DNA from: Lachnospiraceae bacterium
GTDB taxonomy: Bacteria; Bacillota; Clostridia; Lachnospirales; Lachnospiraceae
Direction: 5' to 3'
Assembly: GCA_017524595.1 (NCBI GenBank)
Contig: JAFXVI010000098.1
Coordinates: 1-35,332, forward strand
DNA length: 35,332 nucleotides
Part shown: positions 25,047 through 34,103 of the stretch, one piece after another
Layout of the letters: the number at the start of each line of letters is the position of its first letter
Position numbering within the stretch: position 1 is the first letter of the stretch
Position numbers and translations under genes: made by a program
Notes under the pieces: model-generated
The model's database searches: none
Seen by the model: the letters and a program-made list of their open reading frames with translations, nothing else
Told to the model about the DNA's origin: nothing

Positions 25047-26462
25047 TTACCAAACATTCATCTCGTAGTATTCCTGGATAGGATCGAGTGCCTTCTCGGG
25101 ATCGGTACCAGTGAATATATCAACGAAGCAGTTATCGAAGGTTGAGCCTGCCTCTGTATCATACAGTGACTCGTTGTAGAAACCGAAGGTTGAAGATGCA
25201 TTCTTGAATACATCCATAACATACTTAAGCTCCGGAGGAGCAACCTTCTCGTCATACTGTACGCTCGTTACAGGGATCTTGCCGCCAACTTCAGCTGTAT
25301 ACTTGCTGGCTGTATCATCAACGAAATACTTGATGAGCTGAACTGCTGCATCAGGATACTGTGTAGATGCGCTCATGCAAAGTGAATCTGACTTAGCAAT
25401 AACTCTGTTAGGATCTGCTGAAGAACCGTCAACTGCAGGGAATGCAAATACGCCAACCTTGTCAGCGAAACCTTCTGCACATGAACCGTTGATCTGACCG
25501 ATAGCCCATGAACCCTGGATAAGTATAGCAGCCTCACCATTGTAGAATGCTGCTGTAGCTATATCATTGTCATCACCTGCTGCGGTCTTCTGGAAGTACT
25601 TGGAAAGTTCCTGGATCTGCTTACCAGCTTTTATAACCTTCTCATCTTTCCAATCTGTCTTGTGATCCTTGATGTCCTGAAGATTGAGGCCGTTCCTGTC
25701 GCACAGGTAACCTGCAACCATTGACAGACACCAAGCTGTACCTGCTGAAATGGTTATAGGGGTGTAACCCTTGTCCTGAAGCTTCTGGCATGCATCAAGA
25801 AGTTCTGAGAAAGTCTTGGGAACCTCTGCGCCTGCATCTTCAAACATCTCTGTGTTATAGAATACACAAGCTGCTGCGATGTTAAGAGGTATAGCATAGA
25901 TACCAGGGCCGTCGCCGCCGTCATCACCGTATGTGCCGCCTGCAAATACAGCATCGCTGGTGAATGTCTGCTTCCAGCCGTCAGCATTAAGATAATCATC
26001 CATCTTGGCTGCTACGCCTGTTGTAGCATAGTCATTAAGGTTAGCACCGGGAGAAGCGATGAATACATCGGGAGTCTCGCCTGCTGTAACAAGTGCATTG
26101 AGCTTATCATAGTACTCCTCAAGGTTTGTTGTTATAGGAGTGCAGTGATACTTGCCTTCGAAATCCTTGTTGAACCTGTCAACTGACTGCTTGTAACCCT
26201 TGGTAATAAGGTCTTCTGATGCCTCAAGATCATCCCATACCATGAATGTGATCTCCTGAACCTCGCCGTCAGCTGCGGGTGCCTCAGCGGTATCCTCTGC
26301 TGCAGGCTCCTCTGCCGTGTCAGCTGCGGGTGCCTCAGCAGTATCTTCTGCTGCGGGTTCTGCCGGAGCTGATGTAGCCGGAGTATTGCCGCCGCAACCA
26401 GCGAGCATGCTGAGAGTCATGGCCATACTAAGACCGATTGCCAATAACTTTTTCATCTTCAT
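25047..26462 (-). CDS. CUT1 extracellular solute-binding lipoprotein
   Basis: A 471-residue sugar receptor anchored outside the membrane. The signal peptide ends at the lipobox SMLAGC (Cys23); an acidic Ala/Pro/Glu/Thr tether with a 17-residue repeat occupies about residues 25-66. The MalE-like type 2 binding domain begins QEITFMVWDDLEAS and contains the CUT1 marks GETPDVFIASPG and AAFYNGEAAILIQGSWAIGQI. AGGAGG lies before the ATG. It heads the operon with two permeases, GH3 and xylulokinase. Its ligand is probably a xylo-oligosaccharide or other short pentose-containing glycan, judged from the operon; the sequence alone does not show it. Confidence 0.94.
   Translation of the reverse strand: MKMKKLLAIGLSMAMTLSMLAGCGGNTPATSAPAEPAAEDTAEAPAADTAEEPAAEDTAEAPAADGEVQEITFMVWDDLEASEDLITKGYKQSVDRFNKDFEGKYHCTPITTNLEEYYDKLNALVTAGETPDVFIASPGANLNDYATTGVAAKMDDYLNADGWKQTFTSDAVFAGGTYGDDGGDGPGIYAIPLNIAAACVFYNTEMFEDAGAEVPKTFSELLDACQKLQDKGYTPITISAGTAWCLSMVAGYLCDRNGLNLQDIKDHKTDWKDEKVIKAGKQIQELSKYFQKTAAGDDNDIATAAFYNGEAAILIQGSWAIGQINGSCAEGFADKVGVFAFPAVDGSSADPNRVIAKSDSLCMSASTQYPDAAVQLIKYFVDDTASKYTAEVGGKIPVTSVQYDEKVAPPELKYVMDVFKNASSTFGFYNESLYDTEAGSTFDNCFVDIFTGTDPEKALDPIQEYYEMNVW
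26268..26357. repeat. 51-base period repeat coding the tether of the CUT1 binding lipoprotein
   Basis: The peptide PAAEDTAEAPAAD occurs at residues 36-48 and 53-65 of the lipoprotein, a 17-residue (51-base) period, with small silent differences between the two DNA copies. It is in frame and only changes tether length. Confidence 0.7.
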
Positions 26463-26474
26463 ATCTTTTCCTCC

Positions 26475-26499
26475 TGTTTACTAATAAATATAGTAACAA
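26475..26499. promoter_or_regulatory. Imperfect palindrome in the leader of the ABC operon
   Basis: TTACTA (26478-26483) and TAGTAA (26491-26496) flank seven bases; with one asymmetric base the arms extend to TGTTTACTA and TAGTAACA. It lies between the transcription start and the ribosome site of the binding-protein gene and shares TGTTTACT with the ROK-gene operator. Confidence 0.4.
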
Positions 26500-26515
26500 A
26501 TTTAATACATTAACT

Positions 26516-26544
26516 ATTTTAACCCTTTTATTTTACGCTTGCAA
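26516..26544 (-). promoter_or_regulatory. Promoter of the ABC-GH3-xylB operon
   Basis: On the minus strand TTGCAA (26539-26544) and TAAAAT (26516-26521) are exactly 17 bases apart, leaving a leader of about 45-50 bases before the ATG at 26462. Confidence 0.65.
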
Positions 26545-26549
26545 GACTT

Positions 26550-26568
26550 AATTTATTCATTAAACAAA
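26550..26568. promoter_or_regulatory. Degenerate ROK operator upstream of the ABC operon promoter
   Basis: The minus strand reads TTTGTTTA-ATGAA-TAAATT. The left half is identical to the ROK-gene operator half-site (TTTGTTTA) and the spacing is the same five bases; the right half is degenerate. It is six bases upstream of the -35. Confidence 0.4.
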
Positions 26569-26584
26569 TTATATCGGATTTAAC

Positions 26585-26617
26585 AAAAAAGAGCGGTTCC
26601 GGTTGTGGAATCGCCCT
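26585..26617 (-). terminator. Intrinsic terminator of the aquaporin gene
   Basis: On the minus strand an 11-base stem with one mismatch and one G-U pair (arms 26607-26617 and 26590-26600, 6-base loop) is followed by six T. It isolates the aquaporin gene from the ABC operon downstream. Confidence 0.8.
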
Positions 26618-26657
26618 TTATTATATGTATAAATCACTTAACCTATGTGTTATTAAT

Positions 26658-27347
26658 TTAAGCCTCTTTATCATCCTTCTCGAGGAGCTTGTAAACAAAG
26701 CCGGCCAGTGCAGCGCCTGCAAGAGGACCTACGATAAATACCCACAGGCATGAAAGTGCATCCCTTCCTGCAAAAATAGCGGGACCAAGACTCCTTGCCG
26801 GATTAACGCTGGTTCCTGTAAGGCCAATACCCAGAATATGTACAAGCGTAAGCGTAAGACCAATGATCAAGCCTCCGAATGAACCATGTCCTGCCTTCTT
26901 TGAAGTAACACCAAGAATGGTGAGTACGAAGATAAAGGTAAGGATTATCTCAACTATAAGTCCTGCCACTGCGCTTCCGTTCACGCCCGCAAGCCCGTTT
27001 GAACCGTAGCCTCCGGTCATATCGGTAACTCCACCAAGACCAAATATTGCAGCAAGCAGCGCTGTTCCCACTATCGATCCAAGGCACTGTGCAATAACAT
27101 AGCATCCAAACTCACCGCCGCTGATACCGCCGTTCATGTACACTCCCAGCGATACAGCCGGATTGATATGGCAGCCCGAAATATTGCCTACGCAATAAGC
27201 CATCCCCACGATAACAAGGCCAAATGCAAGCGCCGTAAGCAAATATCCGCAGCCGTAGCTGCTGTCACAGCCCACCAGCATCGCCGTTCCGCAGCCCATA
27301 AACACAAGTACCAATGTACCGATAAACTCCGCTACATATTTCTTCAT
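26658..27347 (-). CDS. Aquaporin Z-like water channel
   Basis: A 229-residue membrane channel of the MIP family with six helices. The two NPA motifs are HINPAVSLG (62-64) and SVNPARSLG (182-184). The selectivity filter resembles AqpZ: Phe42, His170 in LVHILGIGL, Thr179 and Arg185, with the same His-to-Arg distance as in E. coli AqpZ. The His favours water over glycerol, since GlpF-type channels have a Gly at that place. The gene has its own promoter and terminator and is monocistronic. It has no evident link with the sugar operon beside it. Confidence 0.92.
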   Translation of the reverse strand: MKKYVAEFIGTLVLVFMGCGTAMLVGCDSSYGCGYLLTALAFGLVIVGMAYCVGNISGCHINPAVSLGVYMNGGISGGEFGCYVIAQCLGSIVGTALLAAIFGLGGVTDMTGGYGSNGLAGVNGSAVAGLIVEIILTFIFVLTILGVTSKKAGHGSFGGLIIGLTLTLVHILGIGLTGTSVNPARSLGPAIFAGRDALSCLWVFIVGPLAGAALAGFVYKLLEKDDKEA

Positions 27348-27402
27348 CCTAATCAGTCTCCCTTCTATATTAAGAATAATTACAGCGATGAACGCTATAA
27401 AA

Positions 27403-27432
27403 AATATACCACAATATTCCCTTCACATACAA
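27403..27432 (-). promoter_or_regulatory. Promoter of the aquaporin gene
   Basis: On the minus strand TTGTAT (27427-27432) and TATATT (27403-27408) are 18 bases apart, about 55 bases before the ATG at 27347. Confidence 0.5.
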
Positions 27433-27488
27433 CTCATTCTTATAAAATCACAAGCGCATCCACTGACGGTATACCTTAAACACACCCC

Positions 27489-27881
27489 CTAAAACTTCAC
27501 AACTTCCGGTGCTTTTGTGAATGAACTGAACGTTGCAGTCGCATCCTTGAAATAGAATACTTCAGTATTTCCGTCATCAGCCGAATACATGTCCTGTAAT
27601 GACGGATATGCATCAAGCATTGACTGCCTAGCTTCCCTTCGGTCATCTTCAACCAGCGTACCGGCAACGCGCAGCCAGTCTCCATCCTTGAAAGCGCATA
27701 TCTCAACCTTCGGATTGCTGTGGATCTGTTTGGAGACGTCTTTTGACTTGCCGGTCTGGATATACAGCTTACCTTCAAAGACGTTCACAGTACCGAAAGG
27801 CCTTACTCTTGCCTGGTCCCCATCGATCGTTGCAAGGTAATAAGTTTCTGCTTCTTTTAAGAATTTTACTACTTTCTCCAT
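27489..27881 (-). CDS. Pyridoxamine 5'-phosphate oxidase-fold flavin-binding protein
   Basis: A 130-residue cytoplasmic protein of the small split-barrel flavin family. Family features are ETYYLATIDGDQARVRPFG at the start, KLYIQTGKSKDVSKQI in the middle and the WLRVAGTLVEDDRREARQSML segment. It lacks the C-terminal part of true PdxH, so it is probably an FMN- or F420-type reductase or heme/flavin-binding protein and not the vitamin B6 enzyme. It starts 40 bases after hflX with AAGGAGG before the ATG and may be co-transcribed with it. The substrate is unknown. Confidence 0.88.
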   Translation of the reverse strand: MEKVVKFLKEAETYYLATIDGDQARVRPFGTVNVFEGKLYIQTGKSKDVSKQIHSNPKVEICAFKDGDWLRVAGTLVEDDRREARQSMLDAYPSLQDMYSADDGNTEVFYFKDATATFSSFTKAPEVVKF

Positions 27882-27921
27882 AATGATTCCCTCCTTGATT
27901 TATGTTGATATTTTGATATGT

Positions 27922-29250
27922 TTATTCATTCGTTAAAGCACTCTGCTGTATATTACTATACTGAGTCTTAATATGATCCGCAAGTGCTGCCGGACAGTCT
28001 GCCTGTAAGTATATCCCGTCTTCCTCAAAACGTTCCGAAATAACTTCGCCCTCCCTGTGGATACGGTCGATAAGATTCCCCTCGCTATACGGCAGGCGGA
28101 TATCGATCATCAGGTTTCCTGCATTAAAGACCTTCTGCATCGCATCAAGCAGGTCATCAATTCCTGAGCCTGTCCTGGCTGAAATATAGTATCTGTCCTG
28201 ATCCGGCTGATTTTGCATGAAAAGTCCCTTATCGCGAAGATCCGCCTTGTTATAAACGAAAAGTCTTGGAATGCCGTCTACATCAAGATCCCGCAGGGTT
28301 TCCTCAGTGACCCTCTTATGCGTTTCATGATGCGGATCGGAAGAATCCATAACTATGAGTATCACATCGGCATATCTTACCTCGGCAAGGGTTGACCTGA
28401 AGGCCTTGATAAGGTCATGCGGGATATTCTCTATGAACCCGACCGTATCCGATAAAAGAAACGGTCTTCTCCCGGGTATCGCGATCCTGCGCACCGAAGT
28501 ATCAAGAGTTGCAAAGAGCATATCCTTTTCAATTACCTTCTTCTCTTCGACCCTCTCAGACATGGGATCGCTCATGTTAAGTAGGCAGTTCATAAGCGAT
28601 GACTTTCCCGCATTCGTGTATCCGACAAGCGCAACATGTGGATATCCGTCCCTGCTCCTGCCCTTACGCTGAACATCACGTGTGCGTTCGATCTGTTTAA
28701 GTTCCTTCTTAAGCTCGGTTATTCTATGAGATATCTGACGACGGTCAAGCTCTATCTGCTTCTCTCCGATACCCTTGTTGGCCCGGCTTCCCCCTCCACC
28801 GCTCTGGCGTCCAAGGTGCTTCCACATGCCCGTAAGACGCGGCAGCATATACTGAAGATATGCGGATTCAACCTGGAGCCTCGCTTCACGGGTCCCGGCC
28901 CTTCTTGAAAAGATCTCTAGTATAAGATTGGTCCTGTCCCATACCGGAACTTCCACTATCCTTTGAAGGTTCTTCATCTGTGCGGGAGACAGATTCCCCA
29001 GGCACACAACATATTCGGCACATGTTGCTCCCACAAGATATTTAAGTTCTTCCGCTTTTCCGGAACCAAGCCATGTCGCGTTATCGGGATGCGGAAGTGA
29101 CTGAGTTATCATTCCCGACACATTAAGATCACATGCCTCACACAGGCTTTCAAGCTCCTTCATCATCCGGTCGAATTCTTCGTCATCTTCGTTCATGCGG
29201 ATCCCCGCAAGAACAACCGGGATCAGATCATCATTGTTCTTTATGTCCAT
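27922..29250 (-). CDS. hflX: Ribosome-associated GTPase HflX
   Basis: A 442-residue GTPase that binds the large ribosomal subunit and splits stalled or hibernating ribosomes. The N-terminal HflX domain carries the glycine-rich segment GRQSGGGGSRANKG (about 148-160) and a coiled-coil linker. The G domain has G1 GYTNAGKSS (210-218), G3 DTVGF and G4 NKAD. AAGGA precedes the ATG. Length is typical. It is transcribed away from the YccF-type gene; the 97-base divergent gap contains TATAAT on the plus strand at 29292-29297, but I see no convincing -35 for either direction. Confidence 0.96.
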   Translation of the reverse strand: MDIKNNDDLIPVVLAGIRMNEDDEEFDRMMKELESLCEACDLNVSGMITQSLPHPDNATWLGSGKAEELKYLVGATCAEYVVCLGNLSPAQMKNLQRIVEVPVWDRTNLILEIFSRRAGTREARLQVESAYLQYMLPRLTGMWKHLGRQSGGGGSRANKGIGEKQIELDRRQISHRITELKKELKQIERTRDVQRKGRSRDGYPHVALVGYTNAGKSSLMNCLLNMSDPMSERVEEKKVIEKDMLFATLDTSVRRIAIPGRRPFLLSDTVGFIENIPHDLIKAFRSTLAEVRYADVILIVMDSSDPHHETHKRVTEETLRDLDVDGIPRLFVYNKADLRDKGLFMQNQPDQDRYYISARTGSGIDDLLDAMQKVFNAGNLMIDIRLPYSEGNLIDRIHREGEVISERFEEDGIYLQADCPAALADHIKTQYSNIQQSALTNE

Positions 29251-29347
29251 ACTGCTTCCTTTTGCGCTGTCCTTTATGAAATACTATATGGTATAATCAC
29301 GACAGATGATATAATAATAATACTTACTTGGAGGAGGACTGATACTT

Positions 29348-29722
29348 ATGAGAATACTTTTAAATCTTCTATGGATCATCTGCGGCGGCTTATTAAGTGC
29401 TCTTGGCTGGTGGATCACAGGATTATTATGGTGCATCACCATTATAGGGATTCCTGTGGGATTACAATGTTTTAAGCTTGCAAGCGTATCACTGAATCCA
29501 TTTGGCAAGGAAGTAATAAACAGGGGCGGTGCAGGCTCTCTATTATTAAATATCCTCTGGATAATCTTTGGGGGACTTGGACTTGCCATAAGTAATGCTC
29601 TTCTTGGATTACTGTTGTGTGTAACCATCATAGGTATACCTTTCGGCCTGCAGTTTTTCAAGATAGCCAGAGTTGCGCTTACCCCGTTCGGAGCTGAAGT
29701 CGAGAGGGAGCATGTCTTTTAA
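29348..29722 (+). CDS. YccF-domain inner membrane protein
   Basis: A 124-residue membrane protein of the YccF family (DUF307), function unknown. It consists of two clearly homologous halves: each has a LWII-GG start, a hydrophobic span, CITIIGIPVGLQCFK (first) or CVTIIGIPFGLQFFK (second), then an Asn/Thr-Pro-Phe-Gly sequence followed by a charged end. GGAGGAGG lies 10 bases before the ATG. It is a single gene that converges on sbcC with a 19-base gap. Confidence 0.92.
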   Translation: MRILLNLLWIICGGLLSALGWWITGLLWCITIIGIPVGLQCFKLASVSLNPFGKEVINRGGAGSLLLNILWIIFGGLGLAISNALLGLLLCVTIIGIPFGLQFFKIARVALTPFGAEVEREHVF

Positions 29723-29741
29723 AAGCAGCTCATCAATGATT

Positions 29742-32700
29742 TTACACTCCCGTCTCAAAAGACAATTTGCTACCGTCTTTTGTTTTCTTTACACGTATCT
29801 GCTGTTGGATATTATCCATGAGTTCTTCTTTGTGACTGATGATCCCGACCAGTTTGTTATTTCCGGAAAGGCTCATCAGTATATCCATTGCAGATTCCAT
29901 GGACTTACGGTCAAGAGTGCCGAATCCTTCATCCACGAACAGGGCATCCATCTGTATTCCGCCCGAATTAGACGATACCTTGTCGGACAGTCCCAAAGCA
30001 AGGCACAGGGACGCTTTGAAGCTTTCACCACCCGAAAGATTTCCCACGGGTCTCCTGCGTCCTGTATAGTTATCAAGCACTTCCAGATTAAGGAAAGTAT
30101 TGCTTTGCCGTCCTAACGAATCCTCCTGCCTGAACAACTCAAACTGCCCGTCACTCATTGGAAGCAGCCTTCTGTTTGCCGCAGCGATGATCCCGTCAAA
30201 ACCGGCAGCCTGAATATACTGTTCCAACGTTATCTTTCCGTTTCTTGTCGTTCCCCTTACAAGGTTATATAATCTGATGCAGATTCCGTTCTCTTTTCTT
30301 GCTTTTTCAAGTTCCGCCTCTTTGGATGCAATCTTCTTATATTTATCCCCGTTACTTTGAATCCTGTTCTTTATTGAATTGACCAGCCCTCTTTTCTTTT
30401 CAACCTCTTCTTTTTGTGAATCACACTGTACAGTTAATGATCCGATATCAATAAGCTGACGGCCCTTAGCATCTTTTTTGGCAACTTCCAGCTGTTTTCT
30501 GTTTGCAGTCACTTCCTGCCTGTAACTGTTGATCTCTTCGTCAATCTCAGCGATCACACTCTCTGACACAACTGATCCAAGCATTTCATTAACAGATGCG
30601 AACCCGCTTTTTTTGACTGTCTCCTCAAGCTTATTCTTTCTGTTTTCTTCCTCTTCCTTCTCTTTTGACAGATTAGCGTTCAACGTTTTCAACGCCGATC
30701 TTACCGAAGCCAGAGCTTTGTCCGCATCCCTCTTTACATTATCCGAAAGCTCTATCTGATCCAGTATGGCTTTCTTCTTCTCAAGGGCTTTATCCATCGT
30801 GGATCTTGCGATCTCCCAGCTGTCATAACTTAACTTTGCCAGGGTGTTAAGCACAGCTTCTTTCTCTGCCTTGGCTGTCATGGTACTATGCTTTCTCTCT
30901 TCATATTCTTTCTTATCTAAAGTCAGTTTCTCGGTCTCACCGCCAAGCGCTTCTTCAAGAGCCTTCCCGGCTTCAGAAAGGGCTTTATTGTCATTCGTCA
31001 ACTTATTCTGCTGTTCTGTATTTACGCTTATCTTATTCTTAACGATCCCCTGCGCCTCTTTTATGCCTTTTATAAAGTCATCCTGTTCTTTATATATATT
31101 GTCCAATCCAAGAAGCTTATTCTCAAGGCAGTCAAGGATATCAACCCGGAGCTGATCTTCGTATTGTACCAGTGCAGAATTCGCAAGTTCCGCTGCTGTA
31201 TTGGCATCAGACTTCTCTTTCTGAAGCCTATCTTCCTCGTTCTTAAGTCTCTTAAATTCTTCTTCGGTAACAGCCGTATCCGGTATTTTTGCAAGTTCCG
31301 GATGATGCAGCGAACCACAGACCGGACACTTCTGTCCGTCCTCAAGCCCGGCAGCCAGTATACCGGCACGGCAGTCATCCAAGATCCTCTCTGCTTCTAT
31401 CCGTTTAAGATTGGCTGCTTCATATGCATCAAACGCTTTTTTATATACCTTTTGTTTATCATCAAGATTTCTCTTCTTTCTCTCACTTTCAGGTATGCGG
31501 AAATTTATTATCTTATCAATATCATCTGCCAGATCCTTATATTTCTCGTTAAGAGCATTAGCCTGTGCAAGCTTCTCAGGCGTATCTTTAAGATCGTTTA
31601 TGGCAGCCCTGAGTGACTTTACTTTATCCTTAAGCGCATCTTCTCTTTGCAACAATTCCTTTTCTTCATCAGCAAATCCTTCCACGGATCCCTTAAGCGC
31701 CTCGATCTCTTTTATCAGCTCATCCCGCTGCTTATATTTTTCTTCCTCTTCCTCTATCTTATCTATCATTTTCTGAAGTTTTTCGGCTTCCGGTTTATCT
31801 TTTTTCGCCTTATCCAGCGCTTTTAAGGCGTCATCGGCCTTTTTAATTGCTTCTTTTTCTTCATCTTCCCTGGCCTTTATCTGATTTTCAAGACCTCTGA
31901 CAGATGCCTCCTTCTCTTTCCATGATAGATAAACGGGATTTACTTCCCTCGTTGCCTTCTTTTGTCGGCCTGACAGTGCTTCCTTTGCATCAATCTCTGT
32001 CTTCTTTTCTTTTAGTTCCTTTTCCTTTGCCTGCAGATCATTAAAACGTGTAATAAAATCATTATTTGTCTTAGCGGTTGCAAGAGCTTCTTTGCATTTC
32101 TCATATTCATTTTCGATAGCCGTTAATCTGTTACCTGCTTCCTCTAACCTGCTTTCATCCGATTTAACAAGACTCTCAATGACCTTCATGATTTCTTTGA
32201 TATTCCATGCACTTCCGGACGTTTTCGCCATGTTCTGAAGATCACGCAGTTCATCACACAGTTCATCCTCCGGATCAATGATCACATCATCAAAATAGTG
32301 AACGATACTGCTTTCAATCTCTCCCTTTCGTCTTCCGCTTGCATCCATCCGGTCCTTGAGCTTAAATACCATGTTGTTATAACCACTCGTCTGAAAAATG
32401 GTACGCAATATCTCCGTACGCTGTTCCGTTTTCGCATTCAGCAGATTCCAGAATTCACCCTGTGCGATCATTGCTATCTGCATAAACTGCTTTGAATCCA
32501 CATGCAGAAGTTCTCTGATGACACCCGGTTCTTTCTCTGTTCCGTCAACGTTTCTGAGTCCCTCAACTGTCGTCCCGTCCGGATAAAAGAATGTGACTTT
32601 TTCAGATTCTTCAGTTATCCTGCCGTTCCGGTTTATGCGTTCATACGATGGTTCACGATATATATGGTAGTTTTTCCCCTGATGTGAAAAATAAAAATCA

Positions 32701-32939
32701 ACAAAGCTCTTTACAGAGTCTTGCGCATATTCGCTCCGCAGTTTCTTTTCGCTGCGGTACGTGCCACTGGTCTTGCCATATAATGCAAAACATATCGCAT
32801 CAAAGATCGTCGTCTTTCCTGCTCCGGTATCACCTGAAATAAGAAACAGGCCCTTTTCTTCAAATCCGGTAAAGTCTATTTCCGGCATCTTATCCGCATA
32901 TGGTCCAAATGCGCTTATTATCAACTTAATCGGCTTCAT
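29742..32939 (-). CDS. sbcC: Exonuclease SbcCD ATPase subunit SbcC
   Basis: The Rad50-like subunit of the SbcCD nuclease, which cleaves DNA hairpins and blocked ends in the nucleoid. I start at the ATG 32939 (MKPIKLIISAFGPYADK, the canonical beginning); a GTG three codons earlier is possible. Walker A GDTGAGKTT is at residues 36-44. A long coiled coil follows with the zinc hook CPVCG near residue 538 in the middle, then a returning coiled coil, the ABC signature NLSGGESFKASL and Walker B ALFVDEGFGTLD. At 1065 residues it is a normal length. It overlaps the sbcD stop by 14 bases, so translation is coupled. Confidence 0.97.
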   Translation of the reverse strand: MKPIKLIISAFGPYADKMPEIDFTGFEEKGLFLISGDTGAGKTTIFDAICFALYGKTSGTYRSEKKLRSEYAQDSVKSFVDFYFSHQGKNYHIYREPSYERINRNGRITEESEKVTFFYPDGTTVEGLRNVDGTEKEPGVIRELLHVDSKQFMQIAMIAQGEFWNLLNAKTEQRTEILRTIFQTSGYNNMVFKLKDRMDASGRRKGEIESSIVHYFDDVIIDPEDELCDELRDLQNMAKTSGSAWNIKEIMKVIESLVKSDESRLEEAGNRLTAIENEYEKCKEALATAKTNNDFITRFNDLQAKEKELKEKKTEIDAKEALSGRQKKATREVNPVYLSWKEKEASVRGLENQIKAREDEEKEAIKKADDALKALDKAKKDKPEAEKLQKMIDKIEEEEEKYKQRDELIKEIEALKGSVEGFADEEKELLQREDALKDKVKSLRAAINDLKDTPEKLAQANALNEKYKDLADDIDKIINFRIPESERKKRNLDDKQKVYKKAFDAYEAANLKRIEAERILDDCRAGILAAGLEDGQKCPVCGSLHHPELAKIPDTAVTEEEFKRLKNEEDRLQKEKSDANTAAELANSALVQYEDQLRVDILDCLENKLLGLDNIYKEQDDFIKGIKEAQGIVKNKISVNTEQQNKLTNDNKALSEAGKALEEALGGETEKLTLDKKEYEERKHSTMTAKAEKEAVLNTLAKLSYDSWEIARSTMDKALEKKKAILDQIELSDNVKRDADKALASVRSALKTLNANLSKEKEEEENRKNKLEETVKKSGFASVNEMLGSVVSESVIAEIDEEINSYRQEVTANRKQLEVAKKDAKGRQLIDIGSLTVQCDSQKEEVEKKRGLVNSIKNRIQSNGDKYKKIASKEAELEKARKENGICIRLYNLVRGTTRNGKITLEQYIQAAGFDGIIAAANRRLLPMSDGQFELFRQEDSLGRQSNTFLNLEVLDNYTGRRRPVGNLSGGESFKASLCLALGLSDKVSSNSGGIQMDALFVDEGFGTLDRKSMESAMDILMSLSGNNKLVGIISHKEELMDNIQQQIRVKKTKDGSKLSFETGV
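29756..29790 (+). terminator. Possible terminator of the YccF gene inside the sbcC 3' end
   Basis: On the plus strand CAAAAGAC (29756-29763) pairs with GTCTTTTG (29775-29782) over an 11-base loop and is followed by TTTTCTTT, 34 bases past the YccF stop. The stem is AT-rich, so efficiency is doubtful. Confidence 0.45.
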
Positions 32940-34083
32940 GCAATACACCCGCCTCTCTTGCTGCCATCCTCATGATATCCATTTCTTCCTCGGTGATCTC
33001 ACAACCGTAAACCTGCCTGTAAAAATCACTTATCAGCTCATCAAATGATCTGTTCTCTGTCATTTTCGATATATCCACCTGTTCCATCGCCCGTGTGTGT
33101 GAATTGTCATAGTCGATCTTTACGGTGTTTGGATATATCTGTTGAAAAATTCCCATTGCATCATTGATGATCTCTTCATCTGTAAGCGTGGCGTAAATAT
33201 AGTCGTCCGATGAGACAACATTTTCCCTGTCGAGCAATTCCCTGATCTTACCTCTTAAGTGCCTCATATCTCTTTTGGGTTTTAAAGGTATCAGTTCAAT
33301 ATCAACTTTCCCCTTCCCGTTTAATGTTATAAGCGGCACGGATTTATCGTTATTGACTTCACTCAACGAATATTTAAGCGGGGAACCGGAATATCTGATC
33401 TCTTTGCGTCCGACATGCTGTGGTGAATGTATATGGCCAAGAGCCACATAATCAAAACTGTCAAAACAGTCATACCCTATCTTTTCCACAAGTCCCACAC
33501 TCTGTGTTCCGATACTTTCAGATCCGCTAAGGGCAGGATCCTCGCTTTTGCCTGTCACAAACTGGTGGGCTACAAGCACGTTCTGCTTCGTATCATCAAT
33601 ATCTGCATTATCAAGGATGACTTTTACAGCATCATTATATGACTCTATCTTTGCTTCCGGATGATAACGCCTGACCTGCGATGCTTTCACAAAAGGAAGC
33701 AGATATATTATTACCTCTTCTTTACCTGTATTCAGGGTGTGCTTATACAGATCACCCTCATATCTGGTTGATATAAAAATATGATTCGTTTCGAACAGAT
33801 CACTGCCATAATTCAATCTTTCGTCGGAATCATGATTGCCGCTTATCATAAAAACATAAACATTTTTCTTCGCCAGACTGCTTAGAAAATAGTCAAGCAT
33901 CCGGGTTGCTGCTTCACTGGGAATCGCCTTATCATAAACATCACCGGCGATCAAGATCGCATCAACTGAATGCTTTTCCACCATCTCCAGCAATTGATCC
34001 AGAATATACTGTTGATCCTCTATCAGGTCAAAATCCCCCAATGACTTTCCCAGATGCAGATCACCTACATGCAGTAATTTCAT
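32926..34083 (-). CDS. sbcD: Exonuclease SbcCD nuclease subunit SbcD
   Basis: The Mre11-like metallophosphoesterase partner of SbcC, 385 residues. Motifs in order are HVGDLHLGK (Asp8, His10), AGDVYDKAIPS, SGNHDSDERL, VAHQF and GHIHSPQHV, which together bind two metal ions. The C-terminal cap domain is present. It is followed by sbcC with an overlap and preceded, after 20 bases, by the PD-(D/E)XK-like gene. Confidence 0.97.
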   Translation of the reverse strand: MKLLHVGDLHLGKSLGDFDLIEDQQYILDQLLEMVEKHSVDAILIAGDVYDKAIPSEAATRMLDYFLSSLAKKNVYVFMISGNHDSDERLNYGSDLFETNHIFISTRYEGDLYKHTLNTGKEEVIIYLLPFVKASQVRRYHPEAKIESYNDAVKVILDNADIDDTKQNVLVAHQFVTGKSEDPALSGSESIGTQSVGLVEKIGYDCFDSFDYVALGHIHSPQHVGRKEIRYSGSPLKYSLSEVNNDKSVPLITLNGKGKVDIELIPLKPKRDMRHLRGKIRELLDRENVVSSDDYIYATLTDEEIINDAMGIFQQIYPNTVKIDYDNSHTRAMEQVDISKMTENRSFDELISDFYRQVYGCEITEEEMDIMRMAAREAGVLHEAD

Positions 34084-34103
34084 ATACTGATCTCTCCGTT
34101 TGG

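Noticed and set aside
26532-26545. cre-like sequence (TGCAAGCGTAAAAT on the minus strand) at the -35 of the ABC operon
   Set aside because: Only the left half fits the CcpA consensus; the right-hand CA is missing, so I do not call a catabolite-repression site.
30529-31155. Several plus-strand frames inside sbcC
   Set aside because: They are serine/leucine-rich antisense shadows of the coiled-coil coding region.
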